This document shows positions 1 to 5,947 of a stretch of DNA of 20,003 bases, piece by piece. Made by a program: the position numbers and the translations under genes. This DNA comes from CAZJYI01 sp964550025 (GTDB taxonomy: Bacteria; Verrucomicrobiota; Kiritimatiellia; UBA8416; CAYOBW01). Under the pieces are notes generated by a model. The model saw only the letters and a list, made by a program, of their open reading frames with translations. It ran no database searches and had not been told where the DNA came from. The DNA lies in assembly GCA_964550025.1 (NCBI GenBank), contig CAZJYI010000184.1, forward strand, positions 1 to 20,003. Reading direction: 5' to 3'. Numbering within the stretch: the first letter of the stretch is position 1; every line of letters begins with the position of its first letter.

Positions 1-44
1 CTTATCATCTCCGCCGATCCGCGCCACCCGCTTCGCGAGCGCGC

Positions 45-85
45 CCGTGTGAAGGTAGCGCTCTAGCCGACTGAGCTAATCGCCC
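45..85 (-). pseudogene. tRNA-Val-like 5' half (copy A)
   Basis: Read on the minus strand from position 85, the sequence has the form of the first half of a tRNA: a 7-nt acceptor strand GGGCGAT, TA, a D-arm containing AGCTCAG and GGCTAGAGC, then an anticodon arm CTACC with loop TTCACAC. If U33 is the second loop base the anticodon would be CAC (valine). The 3' side of the anticodon stem reads GGGCG where GGTAG would be needed, and no T-arm (GGTTCGA) or 3' acceptor strand (ATCGCCC) follows before the window edge 44 bases later. It therefore looks like a 5' fragment, not a working gene. A large insertion with the 3' half lying left of the window cannot be excluded. Confidence 0.5.
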
Positions 86-119
86 CCAATTATGTCTCTA
101 CCCGAGCGATCAACTTCCC

Positions 120-181
120 GGTAGCGCTTCCGCCTTCGCCAAGGCTACGGCGGACAAGCTAGCCGACTGAGCTAATCGCCC
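120..181 (-). pseudogene. tRNA-Val-like 5' half (copy B), interrupted by a 30-bp insertion
   Basis: Read on the minus strand from 181, this repeats the first 23 nt of copy A exactly, then carries 30 extra bases (129-158), then resumes with AGCGCTACC as in copy A. After that it diverges, although GGGTAGAGAC about 25 nt later could be a displaced 3' anticodon strand. No T-arm or 3' acceptor strand was found. The two copies start 96 bp apart. As the D-arm is split, a functional tRNA is unlikely. It may be a repeat-disrupted pseudo-tRNA or part of a repeated tRNA-derived element. Confidence 0.5.
129..158. repeat. 30-bp hairpin repeat inserted in the tRNA-like D-arm
   Basis: These 30 bases begin TCCGCCTTCGCC and end with GGCGGACAAG, so TCCGCC and GGCGGA form inverted ends around a short centre. 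Comparison with copy A (45-85), where the flanks GGTAGCGCT and CTAGCC are directly joined, defines the insertion boundaries to the base. From memory, TCCGCC...GGCGGA hairpins are frequent dispersed repeats in PVC-group genomes; that is not verified here. No other copy was noticed in this window. Confidence 0.6.
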
Positions 182-182
182 A

Positions 183-217
183 TGTGAATGCCGATTGCAG
201 ATTGCCGAATGCCGAAT
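183..217. repeat. Heptad array H1 (GCCGAAT type)
   Basis: Five contiguous 7-bp units: TGTGAAT, GCCGATT, GCAGATT, GCCGAAT and GCCGAAT again. It directly follows tRNA-like copy B and lies 145 bp past the stop of the minus-strand hydrolase gene. No inverted partner arm is visible nearby. It shares its 7-bp period, but not its unit sequence, with the other arrays in the window. Confidence 0.6.
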
Positions 218-308
218 GGGGACACCCGGTCTGTAATCGCGTGCGGAATATACGGGATTTTGGGAGGGCGTGTCAACGGTTTGGTTTGCGCGCGGAACGG
301 GATCATAC

Positions 309-335
309 GTCCCATAGGTCCTATGGGTCCCATCA
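309..335. repeat. Three 9-bp units containing a 17-bp palindrome
   Basis: Three adjacent 9-mers: GTCCCATAG, GTCCTATGG and GTCCCATCA. Positions 311-327 form an inverted repeat, CCCATAGG and CCTATGGG around one T. It lies 27 bp downstream of the hydrolase stop on the minus strand. It could help end that transcript, but no T-run follows on the minus strand, so I call it a repeat and not a terminator. Confidence 0.5.
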
Positions 336-361
336 GGCCTCCGCCCGCCCCCGGCTGCGCT

Positions 362-1228
362 CTACCGCGCCCTGCCGACCAACCCCCGCGCGCGCAACCA
401 GGCGAGGCAGCGTTCCTGCCACGCGGCCCACTCCTTTCCCTTTCCGCAGCCGAGGCCGTGGCGGCCGGTCGGGAGCTCGAAGAACTCTGACGCGACGCCG
501 TGCCTTTTCAGTGCCGCGTGAAACATGGCGCTGTGTTCGACCGGCACCACTTTGTCGGTTTTCGCGTGCGCGAGGAAAGCGGGCGGCGTCTTCGGCGTGA
601 CGTGCTGTTCGTTGGCGAGAAACGCCATTTCTTCCGCTTTGGGCGCCCGTCCCAACAGGTTGTTGCGGCAACCGACGTGCCCCTTCTCTCCGACCGAGAT
701 CACCGGGTAGACGAGCACGAGAAGATCCGGGCGGCAGCTCACGCGTTCCACGGGGTCTTCGGCATTGGGGTTGCCGCCGTCGAAGTGCGTGCCGACGGTC
801 GAGGCCAGATGGCCGCCAGCGGAAAAGCCCATCATGCCGATGCGGTTGGTGGCGATGCCCCAGTCCGCCGCGCGGGCACGCACCACGCGCATCGCACGCT
901 GCCCGTCCTGCATGGGCGCCGGATGCTGGTGCGGCCGAATGCGGTACTTGAGAACGATGCCGGCCACGCCGTAGCGGTTCAGCCAGCGGGCAACGTCGTG
1001 CCCCTCGTAAGACATCATAAGCGCCCCGTACCCGCCGCCGGGGCAGATGACGACGGCTGTACCGTTGGCCTTGTCCGGCGGAGGAAGGTGCACCGTGATC
1101 GTGGATTCGCTGTCGGGCCACAGCGACTCGGTCGGGGGGTCGGCGGCGCACCGCACCGGCAGCGCCATTGCCGCGAAACAGACGACCCACACAAGAGCCA
1201 ACACATCACCGTTTCCGCATGGAATCAT
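362..1228 (-). CDS. Secreted alpha/beta-hydrolase, acetyl-xylan-esterase / BD-FAE-like
   Basis: Encodes 288 residues. It has an N-terminal signal sequence (about residues 8-29, hydrophobic, ending ...RCAA), so the mature enzyme should be periplasmic or outside. The fold is alpha/beta-hydrolase: oxyanion-hole segment CPGGGYG (62-68), nucleophile elbow GFSAGG with Ser136, probable acid Asp225 in KTDKVVP, and His257 in PTGRHG. This arrangement is typical of small esterases (BD-FAE/Axe-type) that remove acetyl or feruloyl groups from plant or algal polysaccharide; the actual substrate is inferred. The start at 1228 is chosen over an upstream in-frame ATG (1336) because GGAGG sits six bases before it and the signal peptide starts there. 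It diverges from the HEAT/TPR gene. A sulfatase further on fits a polysaccharide-processing lifestyle. Confidence 0.85.
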   Translation of the reverse strand: MIPCGNGDVLALVWVVCFAAMALPVRCAADPPTESLWPDSESTITVHLPPPDKANGTAVVICPGGGYGALMMSYEGHDVARWLNRYGVAGIVLKYRIRPHQHPAPMQDGQRAMRVVRARAADWGIATNRIGMMGFSAGGHLASTVGTHFDGGNPNAEDPVERVSCRPDLLVLVYPVISVGEKGHVGCRNNLLGRAPKAEEMAFLANEQHVTPKTPPAFLAHAKTDKVVPVEHSAMFHAALKRHGVASEFFELPTGRHGLGCGKGKEWAAWQERCLAWLRARGLVGRAR

Positions 1229-1309
1229 CGCTATCCTCCGGTTTTGCGTCGAGCGTATGTCAAGTTCCTGCCGTGATGCCAGAGGAAACGGGGGCACCGT
1301 TCCGGTGGG

Positions 1310-1398
1310 GGATGCCGGGTGGACTGCAAATCTCACATCTCAGATCTCAGAGGGGAGGATGCCGGGTGGACGGCAAATCTCACATCTCAGATCTCAGA
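1310..1398. repeat. 42-bp direct repeat (two copies) with heptads H2 (ATCTCAG type)
   Basis: Copy 1 spans 1310-1351 and copy 2 1357-1398. They differ by a single base (ACTGCAAA versus ACGGCAAA) and are offset by 47 bp. Each begins GGATGCCGGGTGGAC and ends in 7-bp units ATCTCAC, ATCTCAG, ATCTCAG; after copy 2 the series continues with a variant, ATTTCAG. The repeat lies in the upstream region between the divergent hydrolase and HEAT/TPR genes, so it could affect transcription of either. No coding role is likely, although it happens to stay open in one frame. Confidence 0.75.
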
Positions 1399-1491
1399 TT
1401 TCAGAAGATGGAAGGCATGGAACGGTCCTTACTCCAATCCTCGCTCCATCTGCCATTGCCCCGCGTTGCCGATGCTGCTACTCTGCCCGGC

Positions 1492-4065
1492 ATGCAGCGT
1501 TGGATGATTCTCTTGGCTTTTGCTCTCGCGGTCGGTTTGCCCAAGGTGTGCCCTGGGGCGACCGAGGAGGAGATTGTGGCGGCGATCGGGCGGCTGGGGT
1601 CGGCCACGTACGCGGAGCGGCAGGAAGCGGCGACGATGCTGGTCGGGCTGGGGGACAAGGCGGTGGCACCGCTGGAGCGGGCCGCCCGTTCGAAGGACCC
1701 CGAGATCCGGCTGCGCGCGGTCGAGATCCTGAAGGAGATCGAGGAACGCGCCAGAGCCTTGCCTCCCATACCCGAGGACGTGCGCGAGCAGTTTGCCGGA
1801 AAGGACCCTCCGAATCGAAAACAGGTCATCAAGGACCTGCTGGGAAAGGGCCCTGAATCATACCGGACGGTCTATGGCCTGCTGATGTCGGAAGGCGGCG
1901 AGGAGGAGCGGGAGGCCATTCTAAGCAGCCTGGCGGAAGCCGGCGTACGGCCGCACGACCTGGCCCTCGGCGGCGAATGGGGAATCAAGCTGCTTGGCGT
2001 GTACCTGGGCCGCCAGCTCACCACGTCCCTCCGTTGCCAGAGCTACGCGGCATGGAGCCTGATCACGGGGAGTGTCAGCAACGACATTGCCAAGCTGTCT
2101 GCCCGGCCGGTTGAACAACTGGAGGACGAAGAGGCGGCCGGTCTCGTATGGTTGCATTTCGCGAACGACGACGCAAAGGCGGCCCACGCGCTGGCGCGCC
2201 TTCGCAAGGTGCGCACTCCCCCGCCCGACCTCGACATCGAGGCCGGGGATGCCGAGTTGTTTGACCTGCGGATCGAGGCCATGGTGGCCAGTCCCTCGCC
2301 TCGCCGGCTGGCGGCCATGGCGACGCATTGCCGCGTCATGGAGCGTCCCGAGACGTTCGATGCCGCCGTCAAGGCCCTGGAGAGCGTGGCCGGCATTGCC
2401 GCCACAACGCGGCACGAGAACACGACTACGGACGAGATCATGGTCGATGCGCTGCTTGTTTCAGACCGGCCACAAACGGCGCTTGAATGCCTGGTCAAGC
2501 GCAGGAGTTATGCCCTGGCTTTCGAGTTCTGCCGTGCACGCGGGTCCTATGCGGACGCCCTGGGAATCGTCGACAAGGCGCGCGAGAGAGAGACCAAGTT
2601 GCCGGCCGACCTCGAAGGCGCGGCAGAGCGGCTTCGGGACTTTCACGACACCTTCGAGCTGGAGGCGGAGCTCAAGGCCCTGCGCGAGGGGCGCGACGGA
2701 ACGAACGCGCTGCCGGCTATTCGCGGGATCGTGTTGACCTACCTGGTCCGCGGGCAGCCGGACAAGGCCAAGGAGTTCAGCCGCAGGATGTCCGTGGAAT
2801 TGGATGCTTCGCCGGAGGACATTGCGCTGGGGTTGTCCGTGGAGGCCGCTCTCATGTGGTCGTGGTTCGAACGGCTGCATCCTAGTGAGAGCGGCCGGCG
2901 GCGTCTGGAGCGGGTCATTGACCACGTAGGCACACCGCAGAAAGCGAAGGAGTTTCTCCCGGCGCTGGTGAAGATGATGGAGGCGGCCGACGCGGAGCCC
3001 GACGATATGGCTTCCAGGCGGCAGTGCTGGCGCGTCGGGCTGCTGTGCCTTCGCATGCTCCCGGGCGTGGAGATGATGGACGTTGTTGCGTTCGAGACGG
3101 CCCCGCAGTCGAAGGCCGAGCCGCTTGTCTGCCTGGGGGCCCTCGCGGCCGCCAATGGCGACTGGAAGACGGCGGCCACCTGGTTCAAGCGGGCCATGGA
3201 CAATCAGCGCTACCACCCAAGTGCGCGCTACCTGTACGGCAAGGCCCTGACGAAGCTCGGTCGCAGGGAAGAGGGCGAGCAGTACCTGCGCCAGGGCAGC
3301 CTTCTGCCCCTGGCGTCGCATCACGCGCGGTGCGAGCTGCTGCGCGTCTTGCTGCTGTACGGTTTCCACGAGGACGCCGTAGCACAATGGGACGTCGCGC
3401 GCCGCACGGGCTGTTTCGCGTCAAGCTGGCGACCGGCGGGGTTTCGTTTCGCCCAGCGCCTGCTGCGCGAGGAGAAGTCGCCCGAAGTCCGGCAGCGCCT
3501 GCTTCAGTTCATGCGTATTCACGAAGGCGCCAAGGGGTACGGCGACGTCTCGGAGCGCCTGCACGACGCGGCGGAATACCGCTGCACGCTGGCGGCCGAG
3601 GCGGCCGAGTCCGGCAAGCTGGACGAGGCCGTGGCCCTGTACGAGCGGGCGTGGGAGCTTTCCATGCTCAACGTGGATCTTTTCGCCGACGGCATTCGCC
3701 TGCTGCACGAAGCGAATCGCGAGGCCGACGCGGAGCGTCTATACAAGCGCACGGTGGCGGTATTGCGCGAGAACAGCCGCTTATTCCCCGACTGCGCCCA
3801 CTGCCGCAACGTGCTGGCATGGTTCATGGCGCGGTGTCACAGGGAGCTTGAAGCCGCGCGGAAGCACGCCGAGACGGCGGTGCGGCTGCAGCCGCGCGCC
3901 TCCGCTTACGTCGACACGCTCGCCGAGATCATGTTCCACCTTGGTGACCGCGAGAAGGCCGTCGAGCTGCAGCAAAAGGCCGTTCAGTACGCCCCCAACA
4001 TGCGCGAGCTGCACGAACGCCTCGAGGGCTTCCGCAAGGACCCGATTCCGACGGGGCCGAGGTGA
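1492..4065 (+). CDS. Exported HEAT/TPR repeat protein
   Basis: Encodes 857 residues from the chosen ATG. Residues 1-22 form a signal peptide (MQRWMILLAFALAVGL followed by PKVCPGA), suggesting export to the periplasm. Residues about 25-85 resemble a HEAT/PBS-lyase-type helical repeat (AERQEAATMLVGLGDKAVAPL, then DPEIRLRAVEIL). The middle is helical and unassigned. TPR-like helix pairs are clear near 540-600 (GDWKTAATWFKRAM, GRREEGEQYLRQG) and 694-845 (GKLDEAVALYERAWEL, GDREKAVELQQKAVQYAPN). No catalytic motif is visible; a scaffold or protein-interaction role is inferred. The frame is open 324 bp further upstream, but that extension runs through the 42-bp repeats and is rejected. No strong Shine-Dalgarno precedes 1492; ATG at 1504 is an alternative. 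It is convergent with the ligase-like gene. Confidence 0.8.
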   Translation: MQRWMILLAFALAVGLPKVCPGATEEEIVAAIGRLGSATYAERQEAATMLVGLGDKAVAPLERAARSKDPEIRLRAVEILKEIEERARALPPIPEDVREQFAGKDPPNRKQVIKDLLGKGPESYRTVYGLLMSEGGEEEREAILSSLAEAGVRPHDLALGGEWGIKLLGVYLGRQLTTSLRCQSYAAWSLITGSVSNDIAKLSARPVEQLEDEEAAGLVWLHFANDDAKAAHALARLRKVRTPPPDLDIEAGDAELFDLRIEAMVASPSPRRLAAMATHCRVMERPETFDAAVKALESVAGIAATTRHENTTTDEIMVDALLVSDRPQTALECLVKRRSYALAFEFCRARGSYADALGIVDKARERETKLPADLEGAAERLRDFHDTFELEAELKALREGRDGTNALPAIRGIVLTYLVRGQPDKAKEFSRRMSVELDASPEDIALGLSVEAALMWSWFERLHPSESGRRRLERVIDHVGTPQKAKEFLPALVKMMEAADAEPDDMASRRQCWRVGLLCLRMLPGVEMMDVVAFETAPQSKAEPLVCLGALAAANGDWKTAATWFKRAMDNQRYHPSARYLYGKALTKLGRREEGEQYLRQGSLLPLASHHARCELLRVLLLYGFHEDAVAQWDVARRTGCFASSWRPAGFRFAQRLLREEKSPEVRQRLLQFMRIHEGAKGYGDVSERLHDAAEYRCTLAAEAAESGKLDEAVALYERAWELSMLNVDLFADGIRLLHEANREADAERLYKRTVAVLRENSRLFPDCAHCRNVLAWFMARCHRELEAARKHAETAVRLQPRASAYVDTLAEIMFHLGDREKAVELQQKAVQYAPNMRELHERLEGFRKDPIPTGPR

Positions 4066-4081
4066 GGAGGGGTCGTTGTCT

Positions 4082-4172
4082 GTTATTGGTTATTAGTTAT
4101 TCGTTATCAGTACGCATAGTGGTCGATGTCCAGTAACTAATAACTAGTAACCGGCAACCAATAACCGACTAC
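4082..4172. repeat. Inverted heptad array H3 (GTTATTR / YAATAAC)
   Basis: The left arm (4082-4116) has 7-bp units GTTATTG, GTTATTA, GTTATTC, GTTATCA and a decayed fifth. The right arm (4131-4172) has the complementary orientation: CAGTAAC, TAATAAC, TAGTAAC, CGGCAAC, CAATAAC, CGACTAC. A 14-bp centre separates them. It sits between two convergent genes, beginning 17 bp after one stop and overlapping the stop codon (4169-4171) of the other. The arms could pair imperfectly in DNA or RNA and might act as a two-way terminator, but there is no classical GC stem with a T-run. Confidence 0.8.
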
Positions 4173-5947
4173 CGTGCCCGCCGCAGGCCCCAGGCGTCGA
4201 GGCGCACGCCGTCTTCCACGTTGCAAATCTGGACCTTCACGTTGCCCTTTCTGAGTAGAAGGGGCTTTCTGGCCTCGAGCGTGTGCCACCGCAGGAACGT
4301 GTCGCTTGCCAGTATGCGCTGCTCCGCGGGGGTTTCGAACAGGAGGCTGTTCGAGCATCCGTCCTGCCAGTAGACGCGGGCATACAGAACATAGAAACCG
4401 TCCGCCGGGATTTCGATCTCGTACACCGTGGCGCCCTCCCCTTTGCCCCTGCCCTGCGGGATGGCCAGTGCACGGTGTCCCGAGGCGTCGTTGTCGCTGA
4501 CCGTCGTGAAAGGCGCCGACATGGATGCGAATGTCTCGGCTTCGAGGTGGATGACATCGCCCTCCACGGGCTCGGTTTCCACGTCATCGCGCAGGGGGAT
4601 GACACGCAATCCGAGGCTCTCCAGTCCGGTTTCGCCGAACACGCGGCGACGAACCCAACGGTTGGCCGTACTGACTCCGCCGTACGGCGCCTGCTGCCGG
4701 TTGAACAGGAACATCACCGTGAGTGCTGCACCGATGGCCAGGACCGGCAGGGCCAGGCGCGCGCGGCGCGAAAGGCCGCTCGGAAGCGGGCGCGCGGCAT
4801 TGGCCAGTCCGAGCAGGGCGCCCATCCAGATACAACTGCCGCGCGAGAGGAGGACGCAGAACCCCGCGGTGAGCAGGGCACCGAGGAATGCCGCGCTACG
4901 CGCGAAGTCGGGCGGCAGGACGCTGCCGCGTTTCGCCACGGGCAGGAAGGCATTCCCCGCCAGCAGAACGAGCAGGAGCAAGGCCGCCGGGGGGCCCGCT
5001 TCGACGGCGGTGAGAAGGTACTGATTGTTCCCGTCGCGCGGGACGGTCCGATCGTTGGGATGCGGGACGTGCGGCTGGTACTGTTTCAACTCGTTGATGG
5101 TCCGCTTGTACTGCCCGGGGCCGCCTCCGAGGGGAAAATAGCGCGGTGCCCGTCCGGCAGCAATGGCCTCGATGGTCGGTCGCGAAAGGTGTTCCGCATC
5201 GTAGCGCGGATGCAGGGCGCGCCAGGGGTTGACCGGGTGAGCAAAGGGAACCAGGGATGCCAGGCCGGTCATCAGCAGGCACAGCACCACCCACTTTGCC
5301 GAGATTCCGCCGAACCGCACACAGCAGAGCGTGGCGATGACGCACCAGATAACAACCATACCGCCATTCTGAAAGCCCATACCGACGCAGGTCCCGGCGA
5401 TGAGCACGACGGCCAGGCGCGTCCTGTCCGCGGCGTTGCGCAGCATCAGGAACAGGAACGGTGTCGAAATGACCGCGAGCGCGGCGCACTTGGTCGCGCT
5501 CAGCGCGATCAGGGAGTGTCGCCTGAGACCGGTTGCACCGAGGAAGAGCAGTAGCAGGCAGAGTGCGCCCAAAGTGCGGGCAACGAGCTGCTTGTGTCCG
5601 GCCCGCGCGACGCGTTCAAACAGGTAGGAGGCGATCAGGGTCATTTCGGCAACCTGGATCATTTCCTTTATACCCGCCGCGGCCTCAATGCGGGGCAGGC
5701 CGAGCAGCCCGACGGAGACGGCCGCCAGGAACAGGGCCTGGGCGAATCCGAGTGTCGGCACGATGAGCGGGAACTCCGCCAGCAGGCACAGGAGAAACGC
5801 GATACCAAGCACGATTGAGGACACCGGCAAAGCGATGCCGGTCTGTTCTCCGGTTTCGGTGAAACGCGCACCCACGCCGACCTGGCAGAGCGCGCCGACC
5901 AGGACAATCACGATCAGGGCCGGAAAGAGCTTCTTCAGCCAGCGCAT
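4169..5947 (-). CDS. O-antigen ligase/polymerase-like membrane protein with C-terminal carbohydrate-binding-like domain
   Basis: Encodes 592 residues. The first ~410 are strongly hydrophobic, with roughly ten or more membrane segments (for example about 6-25, 42-60, 62-83, 126-142, 148-170 and the last near 395-412). A large outside loop holds LGGGPGQYKR and, further on, DGNNQYLLTAVEAGP, resembling the loop of Wzy/WaaL-type O-antigen polymerases and ligases (typically H/N-N-x-Y-L-x-x-x-x-E-x-G). Residues ~460-592 form an additional beta-rich domain (HLEAETFA, ADGFYVLYARVYW, LRWHTLEA, DAWGLRR) similar to CBM6/35 or malectin-like sugar-binding jelly rolls. Its ATG shares one base with the stop of the lipoprotein gene (TGATG), and GGAGGAG lies seven bases before it, so the two are translationally coupled. 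A role in surface glycan assembly is inferred. A GTG three bases upstream is an alternative start. Confidence 0.7.
   Translation of the reverse strand: MRWLKKLFPALIVIVLVGALCQVGVGARFTETGEQTGIALPVSSIVLGIAFLLCLLAEFPLIVPTLGFAQALFLAAVSVGLLGLPRIEAAAGIKEMIQVAEMTLIASYLFERVARAGHKQLVARTLGALCLLLLFLGATGLRRHSLIALSATKCAALAVISTPFLFLMLRNAADRTRLAVVLIAGTCVGMGFQNGGMVVIWCVIATLCCVRFGGISAKWVVLCLLMTGLASLVPFAHPVNPWRALHPRYDAEHLSRPTIEAIAAGRAPRYFPLGGGPGQYKRTINELKQYQPHVPHPNDRTVPRDGNNQYLLTAVEAGPPAALLLLVLLAGNAFLPVAKRGSVLPPDFARSAAFLGALLTAGFCVLLSRGSCIWMGALLGLANAARPLPSGLSRRARLALPVLAIGAALTVMFLFNRQQAPYGGVSTANRWVRRRVFGETGLESLGLRVIPLRDDVETEPVEGDVIHLEAETFASMSAPFTTVSDNDASGHRALAIPQGRGKGEGATVYEIEIPADGFYVLYARVYWQDGCSNSLLFETPAEQRILASDTFLRWHTLEARKPLLLRKGNVKVQICNVEDGVRLDAWGLRRAR

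Noticed and set aside
1259..1264. Perfect TTGACA on the minus strand as hydrolase promoter
   Set aside because: It is only about 30 bp from the ATG, and the position for a -10 box falls on the ribosome site with no suitable sequence.
1229..1336. 36-residue N-terminal extension of the hydrolase
   Set aside because: A GGAGG ribosome site and a signal peptide place the start at 1228.
1168..1491. 108-residue N-terminal extension of the HEAT/TPR protein
   Set aside because: It runs through the 42-bp repeats and overlaps the 5' end of the divergent hydrolase gene, while a proper signal peptide begins at 1492.
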